Assembly: GCF_001613425.1 (NCBI RefSeq)
Contig: NZ_BDCI01000029.1
Location: forward strand, 124,001-188,000
Reading direction: 5' to 3'
Length of the DNA stretch: 64,000 nucleotides
DNA from: Nocardia vulneris
Lineage (GTDB): Bacteria > Actinomycetota > Actinomycetes > Mycobacteriales > Mycobacteriaceae
The position numbers were made by a program, and so were the translations under genes. Each line of letters begins with the position of its first letter. Position 1 is the stretch's first letter. Shown here piece by piece: positions 1 to 8,145 of this stretch. The notes below the pieces were generated by a model. That model was not told the origin of the DNA, searched no databases, and saw nothing but the letters and a program-made list of their open reading frames with translations.

Positions 1-181
1 CCAGGCCCAGATCGGCCAGTTTCAACAGCGCCTCACGCACCGGCGTCCGCGAGGCCCCGAACCGTTCGCCCAGTTCCCGCGACGAATAGAGCACGCCACG
101 CTCGAGCCGCCCCTGCCGGATCGCGTCCCGGATCTCGGCCGCGATCTGCTCGGACTTGCTCTCTACCGCATCCTCCGACAA
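1..181 (-). CDS. GntR-family transcriptional regulator (N-terminal part, cut by window edge)
   Basis: Only the first 60 residues are present; the gene continues beyond base 1. They form a winged helix-turn-helix of the GntR family, with RELGERFGASRTPVREALLKL as the recognition region, which is diagnostic of the FadR/VanR-type subgroup. I chose the TTG start at 181 because GAAGAGG lies just upstream in the correct position and no ATG or GTG is available in frame. The gene lies directly downstream of, and in the same direction as, the MFS transporter, so it is probably the local regulator and co-transcribed. The effector cannot be told because the C-terminal domain is missing. The likely operator is the palindrome upstream of the transporter. 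Confidence 0.85.
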   Translation of the reverse strand, partial: MSEDAVESKSEQIAAEIRDAIRQGRLERGVLYSSRELGERFGASRTPVREALLKLADLGL

Positions 182-259
182 GGCACCTCTTCAATGGACC
201 GACGCAACGGGAAAACGCCCGTGGCACAGCGGCCCCGGGCGATTCACCAGCATAGTCGC

Positions 260-1567
260 TCAGGCGCTCGGCACCTTCGAGGCGCGACGGGCCTTCGACC
301 GCACCGCGATCGCGCCGACCACGCCCAGCGCGCCCACGTTGGCCAGGATCATCACCGCGATCGCGAAACTGGTGTGCCCGCCGGACGCGTCCTTGATCCA
401 GCCGAACGCGTACGGACTGACGAAGCCGGCCGCGTTGCCGAGCGAATTGATCAGCGCGATACCGCTGGCCGCGCCGACCCCGGCCAGATACGCCGTCGGC
501 ACCGCCCAGAACAGCGGCTTCGCCGTCTGCGCCGCCATGGTGGCGACGGTGATCGCGGTGAACGCCAGCAGCGGCGAGCCGAGGGCGAACGCCGTCACGG
601 TGAAGGCGACCACCGAGATCGCCAGGGCGACCAGCACCGGTTTCGAGGAACGTTCGTCGCGCACCAACCGTCCGGTCACATACATTCCGATCGCGGCGAG
701 CAGGAACGGTACCGCCGACAGCCAGCCGATCTGCGTGCTGCTCAGGCCGTGCCCGACCTCCTTGACCACCGTCGGCATCCAGTACGCCAGCGGGTACGCA
801 CCGCACAGCAGCAGGAAGTAGGCCAGGCACAGCGCGAGGACGCGCTTGTTCCGCAGTGCGGCGAGATGCCCGGCGGGGGCGGTCTGCGCGCGTTCGGCGT
901 TCTCGGCCGCCAATGTCTCGGTGAGCCAAGCCCGTTCGGCGTCGCTGAGCCATTTCGCCTGCGCGGGCGTCTCGGTGAGTCCGAAGAAGAACACCACGCC
1001 GAGCAGGACCGCCGGAATGCCGCCGACGATGAACACCCAGCGCCAGCCGTCCAAGCCCAGTGCGCCGTCGAAGGTGTCGAGAATCCAGCCGTTGAGCGGG
1101 CTGCCGAGCACGCTGGCCACCGGGATCGCCACCATGACGGTCGAAATCACTTTGGTGCGTTCGGCATTCGGGTACCAGCGGGTGAGATACACGATGATGC
1201 CGGGAAAGAAGCCCGCCTCGGCCACGCCGAGCAGGAAGCGAAGCAGGTAGACCATCTCCACGTTGACCGCGAAGGCGGTCAGGGTCGCGATGATGCCCCA
1301 GGTCACCAGGATCCGGCTGAGCCAGATCCGCGCGCCGACCTTGGTCATGATGATGTTGCTCGGCACCTCGGCGAGCACGTAGCCGACGAAGAAGATGCCC
1401 GCGACGAACCCGTACTGGGTCGCGCTCATCCCGAACGTCTCCTCCATACCGAACTTCGCGAAGCTGACATTGATCCGATCGATGTAGCTCACGATGTAGC
1501 CGATCACCAGCAGCGGCACGATCCGGCGGGTGATCTTCCGGATCGTATTCGCCTGCAGCGCATCCAT
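260..1567 (-). CDS. MFS transporter, anion:cation symporter (ACS) type
   Basis: A 435-residue inner-membrane protein with about 12 hydrophobic segments. The N-terminus (TRRIVPLLVIGYIVSYIDRI, followed by an NVSFA segment) and the loop VTRWYPNAERTK-like segment (LTRWYPNAERTK) are typical of the ACS family, which carries organic anions such as phthalate, tartrate or glucarate with a cation. I chose ATG 1567 over an upstream in-frame start because GGAGGAAAG lies at ideal spacing before it. A GntR gene follows 78 bases downstream on the same strand, so the pair is probably an inducible uptake operon. The substrate is not evident: no catabolic gene sits next to it in this window. Length and membrane pattern are complete. 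Confidence 0.88.
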   Translation of the reverse strand: MDALQANTIRKITRRIVPLLVIGYIVSYIDRINVSFAKFGMEETFGMSATQYGFVAGIFFVGYVLAEVPSNIIMTKVGARIWLSRILVTWGIIATLTAFAVNVEMVYLLRFLLGVAEAGFFPGIIVYLTRWYPNAERTKVISTVMVAIPVASVLGSPLNGWILDTFDGALGLDGWRWVFIVGGIPAVLLGVVFFFGLTETPAQAKWLSDAERAWLTETLAAENAERAQTAPAGHLAALRNKRVLALCLAYFLLLCGAYPLAYWMPTVVKEVGHGLSSTQIGWLSAVPFLLAAIGMYVTGRLVRDERSSKPVLVALAISVVAFTVTAFALGSPLLAFTAITVATMAAQTAKPLFWAVPTAYLAGVGAASGIALINSLGNAAGFVSPYAFGWIKDASGGHTSFAIAVMILANVGALGVVGAIAVRSKARRASKVPSA

Positions 1568-1638
1568 TTTCTTTCCTCCACAGCACAGAGCCAAGCTGTG
1601 ATGGCATGCCACTTGCTTAAGTAGCATGTCTCACTTGA

Positions 1639-1656
1639 TGAGTAGCATGCTACTCA
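1639..1656. promoter_or_regulatory. 18-bp perfect palindrome, likely GntR operator
   Basis: TGAGTAGCATGCTACTCA is a perfect 18-bp palindrome about 70 bases upstream of the transporter start. A half-site-like copy, AAGTAGCATG, lies close by at about 1618-1627. FadR/VanR-type GntR proteins bind short palindromes of this kind, and the candidate regulator is encoded in the same operon, so autoregulation is likely. The binding itself is inference. Confidence 0.6.
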
Positions 1657-1714
1657 AGCTGTGACCTGACGCACAAGAGTTTCACGACAGCCTCGCTCAG
1701 ATGGCGGAAATACG

Positions 1715-1759
1715 CCGACGGCCGGACCCGGAGCCTTGCGGGCCGGGTCCGGCCGTCGG
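1715..1759 (-). terminator. Hairpin after folD
   Basis: Two perfectly complementary 17-base GC-rich arms (1715-1731 and 1743-1759) are separated by an 11-base loop. The structure lies 31 bases beyond the folD stop codon and before the transporter promoter region. No strong T-tract follows on the minus strand, which is common for actinobacterial terminators. It probably insulates folD from the downstream transporter operon. Confidence 0.65.
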
Positions 1760-1789
1760 AAGTGGCGAGGAAACTGTGCCTCGGAAAGG

Positions 1790-2641
1790 TCAGCGGCGGG
1801 CGTGCTCCGCCGCGACGACGACGTGGCGCATCAGCAGGGCGGTCGTCACCGGACCGATGCCGCCGGGGACCGGGGTGAGGGCGGCGGCCTTGCCGCGCAC
1901 CGACTCCGCGTCGACATCGCCGACGATGCTGCCGTCGGCGGCCTCGTTGGTGCCGACGTCGACCACCACCGCGCCCTCGCGGATGTGCTTGCCGGTGACC
2001 AGGCCGATCCGGCCGGCGGCGGCGACGACGATATCGGCGGCCGAGGTGACGGCGGGCAGGTCGGTGGTCTTCGAATGACAGACGGTGACCGTGGCGTTCT
2101 CCGCGAGCAGCAGCTGGGCCAGCGGCTTGCCGACGATATTGGAGCGCCCGACGACGGCCACATGCTTCCCGGCGAGCGGGACCTGATGGTGCTTCAGCAG
2201 CTCGACGACCGACTCGGAGGTCGCGGCGACGAAACCCTCGAGCCCGGAGGCGAGCAGACCGAGCGAGAGCGGGCTCACCCCGTCGACGTCCTTCGGCGCG
2301 GCGATCGCGGAGCTCACCTCCTCCAGCGTGATGCCCGCGGGCAGCGGCGTCTGCAGCATGATGCCGTCGGTCGCGGGATCCGCGCTGCGCGCCGCGAGTT
2401 CCGCGCGGATCGTCTCCGCGCTCGCATCGGCGCCGAGATCGACGGTGTCGCAAGCGATTCCGAGCCGTTCGGCGGCCTTGCGCAGCGAGTTGACGTACCA
2501 GGCGCTGGCCGGGTCGTCGTTCGCCACGATCAGCGCCACGCGCGGTGCGGCACCGGACTCGGCGTGCGCCGCGGCGCGCTGCTTGGTGTCGGCATTGAGG
2601 GCGGCGGCGAGTTCCTTGCCGGTCAGCGAAACGGTATCCAC
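1790..2641 (-). CDS. folD: Bifunctional methylenetetrahydrofolate dehydrogenase/methenyltetrahydrofolate cyclohydrolase
   Basis: A cytosolic enzyme of one-carbon metabolism that interconverts 5,10-methylene-THF, 5,10-methenyl-THF and 10-formyl-THF with NADP+. It has 283 residues, the usual family length. Visible signatures are the substrate/catalytic region ending in SAWYVNSLRKAA (Tyr and Lys of the YxxxK type), the motif DGIMLQTPLP, the NADP loop GRSNIVGKPLAQLLL, and the C-terminal TPVPGGIGPVT. The start is GTG 2641, with AAGGTG about nine bases upstream; the ATG-free 5' region makes earlier starts unlikely. It is monocistronic here: a strong hairpin follows the stop, and the upstream neighbour is divergent. 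Confidence 0.96.
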   Translation of the reverse strand: MDTVSLTGKELAAALNADTKQRAAAHAESGAAPRVALIVANDDPASAWYVNSLRKAAERLGIACDTVDLGADASAETIRAELAARSADPATDGIMLQTPLPAGITLEEVSSAIAAPKDVDGVSPLSLGLLASGLEGFVAATSESVVELLKHHQVPLAGKHVAVVGRSNIVGKPLAQLLLAENATVTVCHSKTTDLPAVTSAADIVVAAAGRIGLVTGKHIREGAVVVDVGTNEAADGSIVGDVDAESVRGKAAALTPVPGGIGPVTTALLMRHVVVAAEHARR

Positions 2642-2812
2642 GTTGTGACACCTTATCGGGCGGGCGCGGCGGCACCGCCCAACGGCTCCGGGCCCGCGCC
2701 GAGGGCGCATCGGACATCTGCGGCAACTCGCCCGCCGACGCCGCCCGGTTTGTCCCCGTGCCCAAAAATAAAACTCAGAATCCCCCCGGTTAATACGTGA
2801 TTTCCAGATCAA

Positions 2813-2828
2813 CCCACCGTATGGTGGG
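2813..2828. other. Small stem-loop in the folD / YdcF-like intergenic region
   Basis: CCCACC-GTAT-GGTGGG lies in the 258-bp divergent spacer (2642-2899), within an AT-richer stretch (about 2761-2810) where both promoters probably sit. It could be an operator or nothing; no known riboswitch fold was recognised in the spacer. Confidence 0.25.
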
Positions 2829-2899
2829 CACTGCTTGCCCCCGGCTAACTGCCAGCACGTGCCCAACCCGGTCTGATTCGCGGAAAGGTGTCGACTGTA

Positions 2900-3772
2900 G
2901 TGAAGATCTCGAGGCACTGGACACATCTCGCCGCGACGGTGCTCGCGGCGCTCACCCTGACCGCGCTGTCCGCGGTTCCGGCCGCGGCCGGACCGGAGAC
3001 GGACGCCCTCTACAACTCCGCCCAGCGCAATTTCACCGACGGCGACGACGTCGCCGGCCGCGCCGACCTGCGCAACCTGATCGGCGCGGACCCCAACGAC
3101 GCCGAAGCCCTTGCCCTGCAAGCGATCTGGTCGCACTACGCGAACGACCTGCCCGCGCTCGCCGACGCCATGGCGCGGTTGAACCTCCTCGATCCGCAAT
3201 TGGCGGCGGGTACCAACAACGTGCTCGGCGCCATCGGCGCGGCGGTCGGCACGCTGCCCAACCCGATGCCCGCGCTGATCGGCCCGGAGACCGGCATCGT
3301 CGTGCTCGGCTACGGGCTGCTGCCGGACGGCGCGCTGCGCCCCGAACTGGTGAACCGCCTGATCGCGGCCTGGTTGCAGTCGATCGCGGCGCCGCTGTCG
3401 CCGATCGTGGTGACCGGCGGCAACCCGCAGAACGGAATCGCCGAGGCCGACGCCATGGCCGGTTGGCTGATCGGGCACGGCGTACCGCCGACCCGCATCC
3501 ACGTGGAGAACCGCGCCGGTTCGACCGTGCAGAACGCGTTGTTCGCCACCAAGATGTTGCGCGATGTCGGCGCGACCAGCGCGGTGGTGGTCACCTCCCC
3601 CAACCACATCCGGCGTGCGGTCGCCGATTTCATCGTCGCGGGCACCCGGGTGGTCGGCGCGACCACGTCGCTGGATCAACTGGTCTCGCAGTTGCCCCCG
3701 CCCTCGCGCCAATCCCAGCGCGGCATCTACCTCGACGCCACCCGCACCTTCCAACTGGACACCGCCCGCTGA
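2900..3772 (+). CDS. Secreted YdcF-like (DUF218) protein
   Basis: A 290-residue exported protein. Residues 1-30 form a signal peptide (KISRHWTHLAATVLAALTLT, then an AxA site before GPETD). A helical N-terminal stretch precedes a DUF218/YdcF domain starting near IVVLGYGLLPDG. The family motifs VVTGGNPQNG, the polar ENRAGSTVQNALFATKML region and VVVTSPNHIRR are all present. The family is linked to envelope or vancomycin-sensitivity functions (SanA/YdcF), but its reaction is not established. A GTG at 2888 is also in frame, but GGAAAGG directly abuts it. GTG 2900 leaves better spacing, so I prefer it. Transcription is divergent from folD. Confidence 0.8.
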   Translation: MKISRHWTHLAATVLAALTLTALSAVPAAAGPETDALYNSAQRNFTDGDDVAGRADLRNLIGADPNDAEALALQAIWSHYANDLPALADAMARLNLLDPQLAAGTNNVLGAIGAAVGTLPNPMPALIGPETGIVVLGYGLLPDGALRPELVNRLIAAWLQSIAAPLSPIVVTGGNPQNGIAEADAMAGWLIGHGVPPTRIHVENRAGSTVQNALFATKMLRDVGATSAVVVTSPNHIRRAVADFIVAGTRVVGATTSLDQLVSQLPPPSRQSQRGIYLDATRTFQLDTAR

Positions 3773-3810
3773 CGCCACCCAGCGGCTGACCCCGCACGCC
3801 CCGTCTCCTG

Positions 3811-3893
3811 CCGCGCACATCCTGTTCTCCCGCGCACATCTCGGCCCCGCCGCGCACGTCCCGCCCTGCCGCGCACCTCCTGTTCTCCCGCGC
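3811..3893. repeat. Pair of 25-bp near-identical direct repeats
   Basis: Copies at 3811-3835 and 3869-3893 differ at one base (CCGCGCAC[A/C]TCCTG and onward to CCCGCGC). The intervening sequence carries further CGCGCAC units. The array lies between the YdcF-like stop and the HemK-like start. Its function is unknown; replication slippage is the simplest origin. Confidence 0.6.
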
Positions 3894-4016
3894 GCGTTTC
3901 CGTCGACCGACACGCGCGCGGGACGGCAATAGGGGCGCGGGGGTCGTGGTTCGTGCGCGAGGTCACCGGATAACCGCTGGCCAGACCTGATCCGGGCACG
4001 GCAGGATGGCCGGGTG

Positions 4017-4817
4017 ATGGCAGGTAGAACCGAGGTGGTCGCGACGCTGCGGGCGGCGGGGTGCGTTTTCGCCGAGGACGAGGCCCGCCTGCTCACCGCC
4101 GCCGCGGCCGAGACCGGCGCCGAACTGGACGACCTGGTGGCCCGGCGCGTCGCGGGCACGCCGCTGGAGCATCTGCTCGGCTGGGCCGAGTTCCACGGCT
4201 TGCGCGTCGTGGTCGCACCGGGCGTCTTCGTACCCCGGCAGCGCACCGCGTTCCTGGTCGAGCAAGCGGCCGCGCTGGCCCGCACCCGCACCCGACATCA
4301 GGTAGTGGTCGATTTATGTTGCGGCTCAGGCGCTTTGGGCTTGGCTCTGGCCACGACCCTGGCGGCCGAGCGGCGGCCCGCGACGCTGGCCGCCGCCGAT
4401 ATCGATCCGGTCGCGGTGGACTGCGCGCGTCGCAACCTGACCGCGCTCGGCGCCCCGGTCTATCAGGGCGATCTCTTCGATCCGCTCCCCGAGGAACTGC
4501 TCGGCTGCATCGATATCCTGCTGGCCAACACCCCGTACGTTCCGTCCGACATGATCGCGCGGATGCCCCCGGAGGCCAGGGACCACGAACCGCGCGCCGC
4601 CCTGGACGGCGGCCCCGACGGTCTCGACATCTTCCGCCGGGTCGCCGCGGGCGCGCGGTCCTGGCTGGCCCCCGGCGGCCACCTGCTGGTGGAAGCCGGT
4701 GCGGCACAGGCAGAATCCGCGCTCGCGGTGCTGGCCGAGCACGGTCTCGCCGGCCGCGTCGCCGCCTCCGAGGAGCAGTACGCCACCGTCGTGATCGGCA
4801 CCAGGCCGACCGGCTGA
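4017..4817 (+). CDS. PrmC/HemK-family N5-glutamine methyltransferase-like protein
   Basis: A SAM-dependent class I methyltransferase of 266 residues. The N-terminal helical domain carries PLEHLLGWAEFHGLRVVV, as in PrmC. The SAM loop is VVDLCCGSGALGLAL, and the catalytic NPPY motif appears as NTPYVP. That substitution and the VPRQRTAFLV segment are typical of the PrmC-like subgroup of unknown substrate, rather than the release-factor methyltransferase itself. I therefore call it a protein glutamine methyltransferase of unspecified target. GTG 4014 and ATG 4017 are both in frame; ATG with CAGGATGG upstream is preferred. It is convergent with the SDR gene, only four bases apart. Confidence 0.82.
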   Translation: MAGRTEVVATLRAAGCVFAEDEARLLTAAAAETGAELDDLVARRVAGTPLEHLLGWAEFHGLRVVVAPGVFVPRQRTAFLVEQAAALARTRTRHQVVVDLCCGSGALGLALATTLAAERRPATLAAADIDPVAVDCARRNLTALGAPVYQGDLFDPLPEELLGCIDILLANTPYVPSDMIARMPPEARDHEPRAALDGGPDGLDIFRRVAAGARSWLAPGGHLLVEAGAAQAESALAVLAEHGLAGRVAASEEQYATVVIGTRPTG

Positions 4818-4821
4818 GGCG

Positions 4822-5652
4822 CTACTTCTTGCGGCCGGTGAACTCGTCCATCGAGTGGTAGACGCCGACCGAGTTGAGGAACAGATCGCGCAGCTTGATC
4901 GGGAGCAGGCCGGAGATCGCCTTGTTGAGCCGCGAGGTCCAGGGCAGGATCACCAGCGGCGTCCCGTTCTTCATCTCCCGCCACGAGGTGTCGACCACCT
5001 CGTCCTGCTCCAGGATCGGCGTGAACAGGAAGCCCTTCGCGCCGTCGAACATGCCGGTGTTGATGTAGGTCGGGCAAACGGTGGTCACCTTGACGTGCTG
5101 GTGACCTGCCTGCTCGAGTTCGATCCGCACCGAATCGGACCAGCCGAGCGCCGCCCACTTGGACGCCGCGTAGACACTCATCCGCGGGTTGGACACCAGG
5201 CCCGCCGACGACGCGATGGTCAGCACGCGTGCCTCGGTCGAGCCGGCCACCATGGCGGGCAGGAATTCCAGCGTGATGTACATGGGGGCGTGCGCGTTGA
5301 TGGCCATCGTCTGCGCGATGTCGGCCCGGTTCTCGGTGTCCCAGAAGTAACTGTTGCCGCGCACGATGCCCGCGTTGTTGACCAGGATGTCGATACCGCC
5401 GACCTCGGCGCGCACCGACTCCGCCGCCTCGGCGATGGCCTGCGGCGCCGACACGTCGACCACGAAGTGGTGGATGTCGCCGCCCTGCGCGGTCAGCTCG
5501 GCGGCGGTCTCCTTCAGCGCCACCTCGTTGATGTCCCACAGCACTACGGCGGCCGCGCCCTCGCGCACCGCGCGTTCGGCGAACAGCTTGCCCAGGCCCA
5601 TGGCGGCACCCGTGACGAGCACCTTCTTACCCGCAACCGTGTCGAGTTTCAT
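4822..5652 (-). CDS. Classical SDR oxidoreductase (fatty alcohol/retinol-type)
   Basis: A 276-residue NAD(P)-dependent short-chain dehydrogenase. It shows the cofactor loop TGAAMGLG (residues about 15-22), an acidic residue after beta2 (LWDIN) suggesting NAD preference, NNAG, the catalytic Ser in TIASSAGLV and YAASK. The long C-terminal extension after the active site and the segment TTVCPTYINTGMF resemble the 17beta-HSD11/RDH10/SDR16C group, which acts on hydrophobic alcohols. It lies 33 bases downstream of the aldehyde dehydrogenase on the same strand. A two-step alcohol to aldehyde to acid oxidation is plausible; the real substrate is unknown. Confidence 0.88.
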   Translation of the reverse strand: MKLDTVAGKKVLVTGAAMGLGKLFAERAVREGAAAVVLWDINEVALKETAAELTAQGGDIHHFVVDVSAPQAIAEAAESVRAEVGGIDILVNNAGIVRGNSYFWDTENRADIAQTMAINAHAPMYITLEFLPAMVAGSTEARVLTIASSAGLVSNPRMSVYAASKWAALGWSDSVRIELEQAGHQHVKVTTVCPTYINTGMFDGAKGFLFTPILEQDEVVDTSWREMKNGTPLVILPWTSRLNKAISGLLPIKLRDLFLNSVGVYHSMDEFTGRKK

Positions 5653-5685
5653 CCGTCCCCTGTCTTTGCTCGATATCGCCGGAAG

Positions 5686-7257
5686 TCATTTCTGGCGCAG
5701 TGTTTTCATGACGCCGAAGTAGAGCGTCATGGTCTTGGCCCACAGCTGTTCGGACATGCCGGGCAACGGCGCGATCGGCAGTACCCGCTGCACCGCGATG
5801 GTCTGGGTGTCGATGTATTTCAGCAGGCCCTCGGGGCCGTGCCGGCGGCCGGTGCCGGAGATGCCGAGTCCGCCCGACGGCGCGTCGGCGCTGCCCCAGG
5901 CCGCGATGAAGCCCTCGTTGACGTTCACCGATCCGGCGTTGATCCGCGCCGCGACCGCGCGGCCCCGCTCGGTGTCTTTCGTCCACACGCTGGCGTTGAG
6001 GCCGTAGGCGGTGTCGTTGGCCTGTTCGACCGCCTCGTCGTCACTGGCGACCCGGTAGATCGAGACGACCGGGCCGAAGGTTTCCTCGCGGTACACGGTC
6101 ATGCCGGGGCGCACCCCGCTCAGCACAGTCGGCTCGTAGAAGTACGGCCCCAGATCGGGACGCGCCCGCCCGCCCGCGAGCACCGTCGCACCCTTGGCCA
6201 CCGCGTCCTCGACATGCGTTCGCACCGTGTCCAATTGGCGCGGGAAGGTGAGCGAGCCCATGTCGCTGTCGAAATTCAGGTCCGCGCCGAGCGTGATTTC
6301 CTCGACGTGCCCGACGAATTCGCGGACGAACTGGTCATAGACCTTCTCGTGCACATAGATTCGCTCCATCGATTCGCAGAGCTGCCCGGCCGAGGCGAAG
6401 CAGGCGCGGATGGCGATCTTGGCGGCTCGCGTCACGTCGGCATCAGCCAGCACCACCAGCGGGTTCTTCCCGCCGAGTTCGAGCGAGTAGCCGATGAGCC
6501 GCTCGCCCGCCTGCCGCGCGATGGTGCGGCCCGTGGCGCTGGAACCGGTGTAGTCGACATAGTCGGCGCGGCCGATCACCTCGCCGCCGATCACCGAACC
6601 GCGGCCGAGTACCGCCTGCCACAACCCTTTCGGCAGCCCGGCCCGTTCGGCGGCGTCGATCGCCCACAGCGCGATGAGCGCGGTCTGGTTGTCGGGTCGC
6701 GCCACCACCGCGTTGCCCGCGACCAAGGCGGGCAGCGCGTCGGAGACGGCCAGGGCGAGCGGGTAGTTCCATGGTGAGATGACCGCGACCACGCCCTTCG
6801 GACGGTGCCGGACGTCGACCCGGGTCAGCACCGGCAGCACACCGCGTGGCTTGCGGGTGGCGAGCAGTTTCGGGGCGACCTGCGCGTAGTACCTGGCGTT
6901 GACCGCGACATCGCCGACCTCGTCGAAGGCGTGCGCCCGGGACTTGCCGGTCTCGGTCTGCACGATGTCGAGCACGACGTCCTGCTCGGCCAGCACGATG
7001 TCGTGGAAACGGCGCAGCACGGCGGCCCGCTCCCGGATCGGGCGGCGCGCTCACTCCTGCTGCACCGCCCGCGCGGTCGCGAAGGCGCGGTCGATATCGG
7101 CGACCGAGGACTGGGGCAGATCGGCGATCTTGCGTCCGGTGGCGGGCGCGAACACCTCGACGGCCGGCGCGCCGCCCGCGACGGCACGCGCGAGCAGGGG
7201 CTGGATCAGCGCCGACGGCAGGGCGTCGGCGGCAGCCAGCGGGGAGGCGGTGGTCAT
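5686..7257 (-). pseudogene. Aldehyde dehydrogenase (GabD2-like succinic semialdehyde dehydrogenase) interrupted by in-frame TGA
   Basis: A 523-codon reading frame starts at ATG 7257 (GAGAGGG upstream) and runs without frameshift to 5686. Its only break is TGA at 7053-7051, after residue 68 (ARAVQQE). Sequence on both sides of the TGA is homologous and in the same frame (continuing ARRPIRERAAVLRRFHD); aligned family members have Trp there, so TGG to TGA is the simple explanation. Downstream, all key parts are intact: PWNYP, the general-base Glu in ELGGKNP, the catalytic Cys in SAGQLC, and EETFGPV. Overall sequence resembles GabD2-type succinic semialdehyde dehydrogenases. A GTG restart at 7020 would yield a 444-residue protein without its first 79 residues. 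Either the gene is inactivated, or translation reads through or restarts, or the base is a sequencing error. Confidence 0.85.
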
Positions 7258-7280
7258 CGTCGGCCCTCTCGATCGGTGTG

Positions 7281-7312
7281 CCATTAACTGAACACTAGTG
7301 TTAGATTAATGG
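7281..7312. promoter_or_regulatory. 32-bp imperfect palindrome, TetR operator candidate
   Basis: The core AACACTAGTGTT (7291-7302) is a perfect palindrome, and the outer arms CCATTAA/TTAATGG are also complementary: 26 of 32 positions are symmetric. It lies between the divergent dehydrogenase operon and the TetR gene, overlapping where both promoters should be. It most likely serves as the operator for both directions. Confidence 0.7.
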
Positions 7313-7405
7313 ACGTGCCGCGCTTCGTGTCAAGCTGTTCGTCATGGAACACAGACATGGCAGGCTGCCGACTGTGAGGCAGCACCATGGGGGTGGCGCC
7401 GCGTC

Positions 7406-8077
7406 GTGACCGAGGCGACCACGCGGCGGGGCCGCCCGCCGCAGACCCCGGAGCAGGCCGAGGAGGTCCGGGCCAGAATCGTGCTGGCCACCGCGGAGGT
7501 GTTCACCCGCAACGGTTCTCGCGGACTGAGCGTCGCGCAGATCATCGAACAGGCCGGGCTGGCCAGGCCGACCTTCTACCGCTACTTCGGCAACGCGACC
7601 GAGCCGCTGCACGTCCTGCTGGAGACCTCGAACGCCGGGCTGGTCGACGGCATCGCCGAAGCCCTCACCGGCACCGACGAACCCGTCGAGCTCGGCATCC
7701 GGCTGATCGACGCCTATCTGGCCTGGGCCGGCGGGCACGGCGCGATGCTGCGGCCGCTGTTCGCCGAACTGCACGACCCGGCCTCGCCGGTGTCGGCTTA
7801 CCGGGAGCGCGCACTCGACGATATCCGCGACCTGGTCCGCGCGACGTTCACCGAGCTGGGCCGGCCGGTCCCGAGCCCGCTCGACCTCGACGCGGCCCTG
7901 CACGTCTGCGAGTACGTCGTCTACCGGATCTCCTCCGGCACCGCACCCGGCGCGGAGCCCGACCCGGCGACCGTCGCCGAAGCACGACTCACCATGATCC
8001 GGGTGCTGCTGACCACCCTCGGCACCCGCGCCGATCTCGCCTATGCGCTGGATCTGCCGGGCCTCTTCCCGCACTGA
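7406..8077 (+). CDS. TetR-family repressor of the dehydrogenase/SDR operon
   Basis: A 223-residue TetR regulator. The N-terminal HTH spans about residues 22-68, with the family signature GLSVAQIIEQAGLARPTFYR followed by YFGN; the rest is a helical ligand domain. The start is GTG 7406 (VTEATTRRGRPP). It is transcribed divergently from the aldehyde dehydrogenase/SDR pair across a spacer holding a 32-bp palindrome, so it is the obvious local repressor. The ligand is unknown, plausibly the alcohol or aldehyde substrate of the pair. Confidence 0.88.
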   Translation: MTEATTRRGRPPQTPEQAEEVRARIVLATAEVFTRNGSRGLSVAQIIEQAGLARPTFYRYFGNATEPLHVLLETSNAGLVDGIAEALTGTDEPVELGIRLIDAYLAWAGGHGAMLRPLFAELHDPASPVSAYRERALDDIRDLVRATFTELGRPVPSPLDLDAALHVCEYVVYRISSGTAPGAEPDPATVAEARLTMIRVLLTTLGTRADLAYALDLPGLFPH

Positions 8078-8145
8078 CCCGAGCGCACGCTTACGTTTCA
8101 GCCCCGCGAACCCGGCGAGCGTCGTTGATCGCCGAGTTCACAGGT

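Noticed and set aside
33..1607. A 524-codon open frame over the MFS gene
   Set aside because: It is Arg/Gly-rich with no motif, and lies antisense or out of frame to a clear transporter; typical GC-rich shadow frame.
7051..7053. TGA as a selenocysteine codon
   Set aside because: It replaces a structural Trp, not the catalytic Cys, which is present further on; no selenocysteine machinery is seen.
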